Of a stretch of 64,000 bases of DNA, positions 17,082-24,757 are shown piece after piece. The translations under genes were made by a program, and so were the position numbers. This DNA comes from Hyphomicrobiales bacterium (GTDB taxonomy: Bacteria; Pseudomonadota; Alphaproteobacteria; Rhizobiales; Xanthobacteraceae), in the NCBI GenBank assembly GCA_009377755.1, contig WHTM01000003.1, positions 1-64,000 on the forward strand, given 5' to 3'. The notes beneath the pieces are model-generated. The model ran no database searches and was not told the DNA's origin. It saw only the letters and a list, made by a program, of their open reading frames with translations. Every line of letters starts with the position of its first letter. Positions within the stretch are counted from its first letter, which is position 1.

Positions 17082-17852
17082 CTATCCGGTGTGGCCGAGG
17101 CGATGTGACAGCTCGCGCGCGGCTTCTTCGATCGCCTTCACCACGGGGCTGCTCGAATCGGTGCGCATCGCTTCCGTGCGTCCCACGGCGCAGATCACCG
17201 CGGCGAGCTTGCCGCGATAGTCGAACACCGGCGCTGCGACCGCATCCACGCCCGGCAGGAGGGGACTTTGGGCCCACGAGACTTTCCGCTGCCGGATATC
17301 CGCTATCAGTTCCGACAGTTCCTGCTTCTCCAGCAAGCCGGACGAACGCTTGCGCCGTTCGTCAGCGACCAGCGGCTGCGTCATGGCCTCCGGCATGAAT
17401 GCGAGGAACACGCGTCCGATCACCGACGAGAGCAAAGGCAGCACCGAGCCCATGCGCACGTTCATGGTGACGGGATGATCGCTCTCCTCCATGGCCACGA
17501 TGGTCGGGCCGTGATCGCCCCAGATCGCGGCCGTCACCGTCTCGCCGATCGAATCGCGCAGGCGCGGCAAGGCGTCCTGCACCTGCCGCACCGGGCTGGT
17601 GCGGCCCAGCCCGACCAGCCCGATGGTGACGGCGGCGGAGCCGATCCGATAGTGGCCGCTCTCGGCGTCCTGGTCGATCAGGCCGGCGGCGCGCAGGCTC
17701 GCGAGATAGCGATGCACCTTGGCGCGCGGCATCCCGGTCGCCGCCGTGAGCCCCTTGAGCGGCAATTCGCCGCCGCCTGCGGCCAGCGCCTTCAGGATCG
17801 CCGCTGCAATGGCCACGGATTGCACGCCGTTTCGATCTGCTGCGTCTGCCAT
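17082..17852 (-). CDS. IclR-family transcriptional regulator
   Basis: 256 aa. The N-terminal winged helix-turn-helix (AAAILKALAAGGGELPLKGL...AKVHRYLASLRAAGLI) is followed by an IclR effector domain (GETVTAAIWGDHGPTIVAMEE...AAPVFDYRGKLAAVICAVGR). Members usually control aromatic or organic-acid catabolism with a pathway intermediate as effector. It is divergent from the leaderless substrate-binding-fold gene at 17973, with the shared 120-bp gap containing a good promoter for that gene, so this regulator probably controls both directions. ATG 17852 has AGAGG upstream. Confidence 0.92.
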   Translation of the reverse strand: MADAADRNGVQSVAIAAAILKALAAGGGELPLKGLTAATGMPRAKVHRYLASLRAAGLIDQDAESGHYRIGSAAVTIGLVGLGRTSPVRQVQDALPRLRDSIGETVTAAIWGDHGPTIVAMEESDHPVTMNVRMGSVLPLLSSVIGRVFLAFMPEAMTQPLVADERRKRSSGLLEKQELSELIADIRQRKVSWAQSPLLPGVDAVAAPVFDYRGKLAAVICAVGRTEAMRTDSSSPVVKAIEEAARELSHRLGHTG

Positions 17853-17891
17853 GCGGCCTCTTGTTACCTTCGTGAATCTCGCGCGCATGCC

Positions 17892-17919
17892 TTGACCCGC
17901 GGCCGTCTCGCAATACAAT
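17892..17919 (+). promoter_or_regulatory. Sigma-70-type promoter for the 17973 gene
   Basis: TTGACC (17892-17897) and TACAAT (17914-17919) are separated by 16 bp. Transcription would start near 17926, about 47 bases before the ATG. It lies in the divergent gap with the IclR gene, the expected place for IclR control. The boxes are close to consensus for a GC-rich organism; not tested. Confidence 0.55.
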
Positions 17920-17972
17920 ACGCGTTACGGATTAAGCGACAACGGCAAACCGAAACGTCAGGAGGAAATAGC

Positions 17973-18872
17973 ATGGCCACGACCCTCACGCGCGTGAAGG
18001 GGGCCCCGAAAGGCATGGGGCTACATGAGTTCATCGCCCACCAGGAAGGTCTTTTTGCCGCTGAGGGGCTCGACGTCGAGATCGACTGGAAGACGTTCAA
18101 GGGCACCCAGTCGAGCTGGAAGGATTTCAAATATTTCGAGCGTCCGCAGGATCAGCCCTACACCCAGAGCAAGGAGGAGGTGATCCAGTGCGCCTGCATG
18201 TGGGGCACGATCAGCAACGCCAGCGCCGGCATGGGCAAAGTGGTGCCCGAGGCCTACGGCCTGTCGCCGTGGGCCATCTACGTGCGGCCGAACTCGAAGA
18301 TCCGCAAGCCCGAGGACCTGAAGGATGTCCCGGTATCGGTCGGCATGCGCGCCGGCAGCCACTTCAATGTGCCCTACCGGCTTGAGAAGCATCTGCCGCT
18401 CGAGAGCATCAAGGTTGTCAACACCGGGGGCTTCGGTGCGCGTCTGCGGGCGTTGCTTGACGGCGAGGTCGAGGCGGCGAGCCTGCTGCCGCCGCAGATC
18501 GCGATGGCGGACCAGCTCGGGCTCCGCTGCATCATCGCCGACACGTTCAAGACGCTGTGGTGGGTACCGGAGACCGCATCGCCCACGACCGTGCGGGCCT
18601 ATCTGAATGCGCTCGACCGCGCCGAGAAGGCATTCACCGCCGATCCGCAGAAATATCTGCCGCTGTGGAAGCTCGCTGTTCCGGAGGATTTCCAGAACGA
18701 GCACCCGTGGGACTACGGCAAGTTCGGACACGGCGAACACTTTGTCTACAAGCCGCTGGCACGCGCGGAGTTCGACGACATCATTGCGCAGGTCGAGCGC
18801 TGGGGCCTCGACGACCACCTCAAGGAGCGCACGATGGAGAAGGTCGTCTACGCCGGCGCGCCCGTCGAGTGA
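17973..18872 (+). CDS. Leaderless NMT1/THI5-like substrate-binding-fold protein
   Basis: 299 aa resembling ABC substrate-binding proteins of the NMT1/THI5 (SsuA/TauA-related) group: GMGLHEFIAHQEGLFAAEGLDVEIDW, then GSHFNVPYRLEKHLPLESIKVV and DGEVEAASLLPPQIAMADQLG. Unlike a transporter receptor it has no signal peptide, and no permease or ATPase gene is nearby. In this superfamily the cytoplasmic members 4,5-dihydroxyphthalate decarboxylase (Pht5) and yeast THI5 are enzymes, so an enzymatic role is likely. GGAGG lies seven bases before ATG 17973. It is divergent from an IclR regulator and ends at a hairpin terminator. Confidence 0.85.
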   Translation: MATTLTRVKGAPKGMGLHEFIAHQEGLFAAEGLDVEIDWKTFKGTQSSWKDFKYFERPQDQPYTQSKEEVIQCACMWGTISNASAGMGKVVPEAYGLSPWAIYVRPNSKIRKPEDLKDVPVSVGMRAGSHFNVPYRLEKHLPLESIKVVNTGGFGARLRALLDGEVEAASLLPPQIAMADQLGLRCIIADTFKTLWWVPETASPTTVRAYLNALDRAEKAFTADPQKYLPLWKLAVPEDFQNEHPWDYGKFGHGEHFVYKPLARAEFDDIIAQVERWGLDDHLKERTMEKVVYAGAPVE

Positions 18873-18905
18873 TAGCGTCCCACTGTATCCTGCCCACTCC
18901 ATAAC

Positions 18906-18933
18906 GGCCGCGGTCTGCTGGACCGCGGCCTTT
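18906..18933 (+). terminator. Hairpin terminator after the 17973 gene
   Basis: A perfect 10-bp stem, GGCCGCGGTC and GACCGCGGCC, with a TGCTG loop is followed by TTT. It stands 33 bp after the stop codon and 55 bp before the MetE-like gene, so that gene may have its own promoter or depend on read-through. Confidence 0.7.
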
Positions 18934-18987
18934 GCATTCGTCAATCTCCACCTCAGGGAGCAGCAATAAGAACGCGAGGAGGCCGCC

Positions 18988-20157
18988 ATGAAGCGCAGCA
19001 CGGATCGCATCCTGACGACGCATGTCGGCAGTCTGATCCGCCCGGACGCACTGATCGAGTTCATGCACGCCAAGGAGGCCGGCAAGCCGTTCGATCAGGC
19101 GGCTTACGAAGAATGCCTGACGGACTCCGTCGCGACCGTGGTTAAGCAGCAGGCCGACATCGGCGTCGACGTCATCAGCGACGGCGAGTTCGGCAAGACC
19201 ATCAGCTGGGCGCAGTATGCGCTGGAGCGCCTCGGCGGGTTCGAACGGCGAGTGTTCAATCGGGCCGCCGGCAATCCCTGGACGCGCGGTGCCGACCGCA
19301 CCCGGTTCGCCGAGTTTTACGCCGAGCTCGACGGACGCGATCCGATCGAGACTACGAAGGATTCAGTCATCGTCAGCCCCGTCAGCTACACCGGCCAGGC
19401 GATTCTGCAGCGCGACATCGACAACTTCAACGCCGGATTGAAGAACGCGAAGGTCGACGAAGCCTTCCTGCCCGTCGCGGCGCCGGCGAGCGCCATCCCC
19501 GACCGCAAGAACGAATACTACCAGACCGACGAGGAGAGCATTCGCGCCGTCGGCAAGGCGATGGCCGTCGAGTATCGCGCGATTGTCGACGCCGGCTTCA
19601 TCGTGCAGCTCGACGATGCGCGCGCCGCCGTCACCTACGACCGCATGGTGCCGCCGAAGACGTTGGCTGATTTCCGCGACTGGCTCGAACTGCACACCGA
19701 GGTGCTCAACGATGCCATTACCGGCATTCCGCCGGAGAAGATCCGCTGTCACGTCTGCTGGGGAAGCTGGCCCGGCCCGCATGTGAGCGACGTGCCGGTC
19801 CGCGACATCATCGACATCATCCTCAAGGTGAAGGCCGGCGCTTACTCACTGGAAATGGCCAACCCGCGCCATGAGCATGAGTGGCAGGTGTGGAAGGATG
19901 TGAAGCTGCCGGACGGCAAGATTTTGATCCCCGGCGTCATCAGCCACTCGACCAATGTGGTCGAGCACCCTGAGCTGGTCGCCGAGCGCATCGGGCGGCT
20001 CGCCAAGCTCGTCGGCCGCGAAAACGTGATCGCCGGTACCGACTGCGGCTTCGCGCAGGCGACCTTTCTGCGCCGCGTGCACCCGTCGATCCAGTGGGCG
20101 AAGCTCGAGGCGCTGGTGGAAGGCGGGAGGATTGCGACGAAGCAGTTGTGGGGTTGA
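18988..20157 (+). CDS. Core MetE-like zinc methyltransferase homologue (paralogue 1)
   Basis: 389 aa, about half the length of MetE; it corresponds to the C-terminal catalytic barrel of cobalamin-independent methionine synthase. The start ILTTHVGSLIRP is the family's barrel opening. The zinc site is complete: His255 and Cys257 (CHVCWGSWPGPH), Glu289 (YSLEMANPRHEHE) and Cys353 (GTDCGFA). Core-MetE proteins move methyl or alkyl groups onto thiols; the donor and acceptor here are unknown. GAGGAGG precedes the ATG. Closest to the 22700-23881 paralogue; the copies at 39251 and 45999 belong to another subgroup. Confidence 0.88.
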   Translation: MKRSTDRILTTHVGSLIRPDALIEFMHAKEAGKPFDQAAYEECLTDSVATVVKQQADIGVDVISDGEFGKTISWAQYALERLGGFERRVFNRAAGNPWTRGADRTRFAEFYAELDGRDPIETTKDSVIVSPVSYTGQAILQRDIDNFNAGLKNAKVDEAFLPVAAPASAIPDRKNEYYQTDEESIRAVGKAMAVEYRAIVDAGFIVQLDDARAAVTYDRMVPPKTLADFRDWLELHTEVLNDAITGIPPEKIRCHVCWGSWPGPHVSDVPVRDIIDIILKVKAGAYSLEMANPRHEHEWQVWKDVKLPDGKILIPGVISHSTNVVEHPELVAERIGRLAKLVGRENVIAGTDCGFAQATFLRRVHPSIQWAKLEALVEGGRIATKQLWG

Positions 20158-20172
20158 TTGAGCGAACCGTGA

Positions 20173-20278
20173 GGGGGCTCCTCAGGATGAAGTGTTGCTG
20201 AGTGTGTGGCCTTTAGAGATGCCACACACCGAAGCCTCATCCTGAGGAGCGCCCGTAAGGCGCGTCTCGAAGGATGGG
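20173..20278. repeat. Dispersed palindrome (CTCATCCTGAGGAGC type) between convergent genes
   Basis: GGGGGCTCCTCAGGATGA and TCATCCTGAGGAGCGCCC enclose an inner hairpin, GTGTGTGGC and GCCACACAC. A GGCGCGTCTCGAAGGATG tail follows. This is a familiar alphaproteobacterial intergenic repeat (recalled). It sits exactly between two convergent genes. Confidence 0.75.
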
Positions 20279-20287
20279 CCGCGCGCG

Positions 20288-21439
20288 CTACTGCACTTTC
20301 AATCCCATCAAATTCGCAATCAGGTTCCGCTGAATCTGCGACGTCCCCGCCGCGATCGTCGCCGAGCGCGCGTCGCGGTAGTGGCGTTGCATGTCGAATT
20401 CCATGCTGTAGCCGAAGCCGCCGAAAATCTGCATGCCCATGTTGGCGACCTTGACGTAGGTCTCCGAGGTCAACAGCTTCGCCATCGTGATCTCGCGCAG
20501 CGCGTCCTGACCGGTCGACACCATCCAGGCAGCGCGCCAGGTCAGCGTGCGCGCGGCCTCGACCTCGGTCTGCATGTCGGCCAGCATGTGGGCGATCGCC
20601 TGGAAGGCACCGATCGGCCGGCCGAACTGCTTGCGGTCCTTGGCGTATTGCGTGGCGAGGTCGACCGCGGCCTGCGCAGCGCCGCAATTGCCCGCCGCCG
20701 AGGTGACGCGCTCGACCTGCAACCCCGACAACAGCACGTTCCAGCCGTTGTTCTCGCCGCCGATGAGCCGGTCGGCCGGCACCCGCACGTCGTTGAAGGT
20801 GAGCTCGTAGGTGCCGGTGCAGCGGCGGCCAAGCATGTCGAGCTTGCGCAAGGTGAGGCCCGGCGTGTCGTTGTCGACCAGGAACAGCGACAGGCCCTGA
20901 CGGTAGTGTGCGGCGGGGTCGGTCTTTGCGTAGACGTTGATCACCGCGTTCTTCGCACCGGCGCCCGTGCTCCAGATCTTCTGCCCGTTGATCACGTACT
21001 GATCGCCGTCGCGCTTCGCGTTCGTGCGCATCGCGCCGACGTCCGAGCCGGCGTCGGGCTCGGAGATCGAGATCGCCATGCGCACGTCGCCGGTGAACAG
21101 CTTCGGCAGCCAGTGCTGCTTCTGCTCCTCGGAGGCCTTGCGCAGGATGTTGAGGCCGCAGAAGGTCGAGCCGGCGAACGCCATGAAGAAGTCGGCGCTC
21201 TTGCGCGACAGCTCCTCTGCCAGCACCACCATGTCGAGCACGCTGCCGCCGAGCCCGCCGTATTCCTCGGGATAGGGCAGACGCAGCAGGCCGGCATCGA
21301 CCCAGGCGCTGTAAAGCTCGTACGGATACGCCTGCTCGCGATCCAGGCGCCGCACATACTCGGGCGTCGCGATGCGATCCATCAGCTTGCGGATGCTGTC
21401 GCGCAGGATGGTCTGCTCTTCGGTAAAGCTGAAATCCAC
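20288..21439 (-). CDS. Acyl-CoA dehydrogenase family flavoprotein
   Basis: 383 aa with the family's order: N-terminal helices, FAD/substrate motif AISISEPDAGSDVGAMRTNAKR, and C-terminal FGGFGYSMEFDMQRHYRDARSATIAAGTSQIQRNLIANLMG. The position of the usual catalytic glutamate (E-G-T-S) is Ala here, but LQVERVTSAAG carries a Glu where isovaleryl-CoA-type enzymes keep theirs, so activity is plausible. The GTG at 21439 is favoured, with GGAG eight bases upstream. Its ribosome-binding site overlaps the end of the small aldolase-like gene upstream, so expression is likely coupled. Acyl substrate unknown. Confidence 0.88.
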   Translation of the reverse strand: MDFSFTEEQTILRDSIRKLMDRIATPEYVRRLDREQAYPYELYSAWVDAGLLRLPYPEEYGGLGGSVLDMVVLAEELSRKSADFFMAFAGSTFCGLNILRKASEEQKQHWLPKLFTGDVRMAISISEPDAGSDVGAMRTNAKRDGDQYVINGQKIWSTGAGAKNAVINVYAKTDPAAHYRQGLSLFLVDNDTPGLTLRKLDMLGRRCTGTYELTFNDVRVPADRLIGGENNGWNVLLSGLQVERVTSAAGNCGAAQAAVDLATQYAKDRKQFGRPIGAFQAIAHMLADMQTEVEAARTLTWRAAWMVSTGQDALREITMAKLLTSETYVKVANMGMQIFGGFGYSMEFDMQRHYRDARSATIAAGTSQIQRNLIANLMGLKVQ

Positions 21440-21444
21440 CTGCG

Positions 21445-21690
21445 TTACTCCTTCGTCACCAGCAGCACATCCAGCGCCTGCACGCCTCGCCCTCTCGGAT
21501 AGACCAGGAAGTGGTTCGGCGTTCCGGACACGCGGGCCGAGAGATGCCCCTGGGTCAGGTCGCCCCAGCCGTGCCGCTCGCACAGCCGGTACGCCGCCGC
21601 CAGGTCGACCCGCACGGCCCATTCCGCCTCGGTGATCTCCGCCGCGTCGATCCGGCGATTGCGATCGATCGAAAATTCCATGGTGGCCAT
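21445..21690 (-). CDS. Truncated class II aldolase/adducin-like protein
   Basis: 81 aa matching only the N-terminal third of class II aldolases: RVDLAAAYRLCERHGWGDLTQGHLSARVSG, NHFLVYPRGRG. Full members are about 210-260 aa, and the zinc-binding histidines lie beyond the point where this protein stops. The ORF nevertheless has AGGAG seven bases before ATG 21690 and is tightly coupled to the acyl-CoA dehydrogenase gene, so it may be made. Either a C-terminally truncated relic or a small accessory domain. Confidence 0.6.
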   Translation of the reverse strand: MATMEFSIDRNRRIDAAEITEAEWAVRVDLAAAYRLCERHGWGDLTQGHLSARVSGTPNHFLVYPRGRGVQALDVLLVTKE

Positions 21691-21877
21691 GACAGCGCTC
21701 CTCGCCGTGCGGGGTTGGCGGAACGGTAGTAGACAATGCGGCGGGCGTCCATCGCCGGTCGCCGCGTTGACAGCCTGCGCGGATGCCGGTGAAACTGCTC
21801 GGCTTTTCTCGTGCGGAGCGTGTTGCACCTCGGTCTGGCGCGCAGCGCGCAACGCAGAGGCACGAAGGAGCGGTTTC

Positions 21878-22675
21878 GTGAAGCAGGCCGACCTGTTCGA
21901 CATCAACGGCCATGTCGCGCTCGTCACCGGCGCCGCGAGCGGCCCCGGCCTCGCCTTTGCCGAGGTGATGGCGGAGAACGGCGCCAAGACCATATTGACG
22001 GACATCGATGCCGCCGGACTCGATCGGGAAACGTCCCGCTTGCGGGCGGCCGGCTGCGACGTCGAGCGGGTGGTGGTCGACATTCTTGACACCGCGGCGT
22101 TGCGCGCGGCCATCGATGGCGCAGTGGAACGGCACGGCCGGCTCGATGCGGTGTTCGCCAATGCGGGGATCAGTTCCGGTCCGGGCTATGGGCTGTCGCC
22201 GGACGGCGCGATCGACGCGCTCGACCTGGCGTTGTTTGAGCGCGCCATCCAGATCAATCTCCACGCCGCGTTCCACACCATCCGGCTCGCCGCCATTCAC
22301 ATGAAGCGCCAGAAGAGCGGCAGCATCGTCGTCACCAGTTCGATTGGCGGCACACGCTCCGAGCCGTTCGTCGGCTACGGCTATGCCGGGTCGAAGGCAG
22401 CGATCAACAACATCGTGCGCCATGCCGCGGCCGATCTCGCGCCCTCCAATGTGCGGGTCAATGCCATCGCGCCGGGCGCCTTCCTAACCAACATCGCCGG
22501 CGGACGGCTGAAGAGCGAGCCCGAGCGGGCGAAGAAATTCGCAGCCATGAGTCCGATGAACCGCATCGCCATGCCGGACGAGATCAAGGGTCTCGCGCTC
22601 TTGCTGGCCTCGCCCGCCGGGAGCTTCATCACCGGCGCGGTGATCCCGATCGACGGCGGCACCACGGCGAGATAG
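21878..22675 (+). CDS. Short-chain dehydrogenase/reductase (SDR)
   Basis: 265 aa classical SDR: cofactor motif LVTGAASGPGLAFAE, NAG in VFANAGISSG, catalytic Ser-Tyr-Lys in VVTSSIGG...YGYAGSKAAINN, and the C-terminal GAVIPIDGGTTAR. GTG start at 21878 with GGAG seven bases upstream. It is divergent from the aldolase-like/acyl-CoA dehydrogenase pair and 24 bp ahead of the second MetE-like gene, with which it probably forms an operon. Substrate unknown. Confidence 0.9.
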   Translation: MKQADLFDINGHVALVTGAASGPGLAFAEVMAENGAKTILTDIDAAGLDRETSRLRAAGCDVERVVVDILDTAALRAAIDGAVERHGRLDAVFANAGISSGPGYGLSPDGAIDALDLALFERAIQINLHAAFHTIRLAAIHMKRQKSGSIVVTSSIGGTRSEPFVGYGYAGSKAAINNIVRHAAADLAPSNVRVNAIAPGAFLTNIAGGRLKSEPERAKKFAAMSPMNRIAMPDEIKGLALLLASPAGSFITGAVIPIDGGTTAR

Positions 22676-22699
22676 CTTGCGATTCTGGGAGGCAATAAA

Positions 22700-23881
22700 A
22701 TGAAGCGAAGCACCGACAAGATCCGCACCACGCACGCCGGCCAGCTGCCGGTGCCGCCGAGCTGCCAGGATCTGGCCTTCCGGCTTTACGCCGGCGAGAC
22801 GGTCGCGCCCGAGGTGATCGAGGCCGGCGTCGCCGACGTCGTGCGCAAGCAACTCGACACCGGCATCGACTGCATCGGCGACGGCGAGTTCTGGAAGACC
22901 CGCACCATCGCCTATTACGGCAGCCACTTCTCTGGCATCGAGACCCGGCCGCTCAAGCCCGGCGAGACCGGTTCGACACGCACCTTCACGCGCGAGCGCG
23001 ACGAGTTTGCACAGTTCTACAAGGACAGCGACAATGCCGGCTCGATGTTCTTCGTGCCGGGCGAGAAGCCGATTCCGCCCGAGCGCGAGCGGACGATCGC
23101 AACCGGCCCGGTGAAGGCGAAAGGAACGGAGGCGATCGATCGCGAGATCGAGACATTCAAGGCCGCGATCGCCCGCACCGGAAAGACGGTGGACGAGCCG
23201 TTTTTTTGCGTGATCGCGCCGGGCTGGCTCGATCACTTCTTGTACAACGAATACTACAAGACCGACGAGGAGTTCCTGTTCGCCCTGGCCGAAGCGCTGC
23301 GCGACGAATACCGCGCCGTCGTGGACGCGGGTTTCATCCTGCAGGTGGATGATCCAGGCCTGGTCGATTGGTGGGACATGCTCAAGCCGGCGCTGAGCGT
23401 CGAAGACTACGTCAGCAAGTTTGCCAAGGTTCGCGTCGAGGCCATCAATCACGCGCTGGCTGGCATTCCGGAAGACAAGGTGCGCTATCACCTGTGCTGG
23501 GGAAGCTGGCACGGACCGCACACCCACGATCTGCCGCTCAAGCACATCACCGACCTGCTGATGCAGGTCAAGGCACAGACCTACTCGTTCGAGGCGGCTA
23601 ATGTGCGCCACGAGCACGAATGGCGGGTGTGGAACGACGTGAAGCTCCCCGACGGCAAGATGCTGCTGCCGGGCGTCGTCAGCCACGCCACCAATCTGGT
23701 CGAGCACCCGGAACTGGTGGCGGAACGGATCCTGCGGTTTACCAATATCGTCGGGCGTGAAAACGTCATGGCCGGAACCGATTGCGGCCTCGGCAGGCGC
23801 GTTCACGCGGACATCGCCTGGGCGAAGCTCCGCGCGCTGGTCGACGGCGCGCAAATGGCGTCGAAGGTGCTGTGGGGCTAG
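22700..23881 (+). CDS. Core MetE-like zinc methyltransferase homologue (paralogue 2)
   Basis: 393 aa, of the same subgroup as the 18988-20157 gene (shared HEHEW...VKLPDGK block). Zinc ligands are complete: His264 and Cys266 (YHLCWGSWHGPH), Glu298 (YSFEAANVRHEHE) and Cys362 (GTDCGLGRR). It lacks the MetE N-terminal half. GGGAGG precedes the ATG at 22700. Coupling with an SDR gene 24 bp upstream suggests a two-step conversion in which the MetE-like protein transfers or removes a methyl or alkyl group; the substrate is not inferable. Confidence 0.88.
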   Translation: MKRSTDKIRTTHAGQLPVPPSCQDLAFRLYAGETVAPEVIEAGVADVVRKQLDTGIDCIGDGEFWKTRTIAYYGSHFSGIETRPLKPGETGSTRTFTRERDEFAQFYKDSDNAGSMFFVPGEKPIPPERERTIATGPVKAKGTEAIDREIETFKAAIARTGKTVDEPFFCVIAPGWLDHFLYNEYYKTDEEFLFALAEALRDEYRAVVDAGFILQVDDPGLVDWWDMLKPALSVEDYVSKFAKVRVEAINHALAGIPEDKVRYHLCWGSWHGPHTHDLPLKHITDLLMQVKAQTYSFEAANVRHEHEWRVWNDVKLPDGKMLLPGVVSHATNLVEHPELVAERILRFTNIVGRENVMAGTDCGLGRRVHADIAWAKLRALVDGAQMASKVLWG

Positions 23882-23952
23882 CCGAGAAATCCGGCTGACC
23901 GCACGGTCGGCTCGCGCTTCACTCCCCCGAAAGGGAGGGAGCGGAGAGGCCG

Positions 23953-24024
23953 CTAGCGTCCCGAATCCGAAGTTCGCGCCACCTCGCAGCGTCTTCTTAG
24001 TGGACTTCTGAACCACCACACTAG
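23953..24024. repeat. GAAGTTC-core palindrome, mosaic copy
   Basis: The left arm (CTAGCGTCCCGAATCCGAAG, then TTCGC) matches the long-type copies, while the right arm (GGACTTCTGAACCACCACACTAG, in pieces) matches the short variant at 14591-14632. Its terminal CTAG contains the TAG stop codon of the 24021-24650 gene. A small CTCCC/GGGAG hairpin precedes it at about 23932-23950. Confidence 0.75.
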
Positions 24025-24650
24025 CGATCCAGGTCGCCGCCGCGGCTGGTGCCGAGTCCCTTCATGAAGCTCTGCCGGATCAGCGCCGGATCGCGCACCG
24101 TTTTTCCGACGCCCGGCTCATCGTCGATGCGGGCGGCATAGAGCACCGGCCCGCCGTGCTCGAAACTCCGGTCGATCAGCACGTCGAAATGCGTCTCGTC
24201 GGCGATCCAGGAGGCCTCGAGCCCGGCGCCGCGCGCGATCGCGACGATGTCGCTGACGCCATGGGTCGCGGTCGTCTGCTTGCCGGTGATCTGGTAGAGG
24301 CCGTTGTCCATGATGACGATGGTGAGGTTGCGCGGCCGTACATTGGCGATCGTGGTCAGGCAACCCAGCGCCATCAGGATCGAGCCGTCGCCTTCGAGCG
24401 CGATCACGCCGCGCTTCGGCTGCGCCAGCGCGACGCCGAGCGCGATCGGGCAGGCGAGCCCCATGCTGCCGAGCATGTAGAAATTCTGCTTGCGGTGGCC
24501 CGCCGCCCACAGATCGAAATTGGTGTTACCGATTCCGGCGACCACGGCCTCGTCGTGCTTGAGGATCTCGACCAGGCGGCGCGTCAGCGCAGCGCGGTTC
24601 AGCACCCTGGCGGATGCCTTCTCGACGGTTACCGGTGCGGACTGGTTCAC
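24021..24650 (-). CDS. ThDP-binding (PP-domain) subunit of a split 2-ketoacid decarboxylase
   Basis: 209 aa containing only the ThDP/Mg-binding half of the fold: GIGNTNFDLWAAGHRKQNFYMLGSMG, then LEGDGSILMALGCLTTIANVRPRN and IVIMDNGLYQITGKQ (GDG...N motif). It resembles the beta subunit of sulfopyruvate decarboxylase and phosphonopyruvate decarboxylase C-termini. The complementary PYR-domain subunit is at 29837-30364, about 5 kb away on the same strand with unrelated genes between. GTG 24650 is favoured (AAGGG upstream). The stop codon is supplied by a palindromic repeat. Confidence 0.82.
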   Translation of the reverse strand: MNQSAPVTVEKASARVLNRAALTRRLVEILKHDEAVVAGIGNTNFDLWAAGHRKQNFYMLGSMGLACPIALGVALAQPKRGVIALEGDGSILMALGCLTTIANVRPRNLTIVIMDNGLYQITGKQTTATHGVSDIVAIARGAGLEASWIADETHFDVLIDRSFEHGGPVLYAARIDDEPGVGKTVRDPALIRQSFMKGLGTSRGGDLDR

Positions 24651-24757
24651 GGCACGCCCTTGAACAGTGTCACTGCGTTCAGCCAATCCGGCCATCATGG
24701 CCGGCATGTCTCGATACAGCTTGTCATGTCCCGCGAAAGCGGGGCATCCACTCATTG

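Noticed and set aside
18988-20157. Full methionine synthase (MetE) assignment for the MetE-like genes
   Set aside because: The proteins are 373-393 aa and lack the N-terminal half of MetE; four copies beside catabolic genes make a methionine-biosynthesis label unsafe.
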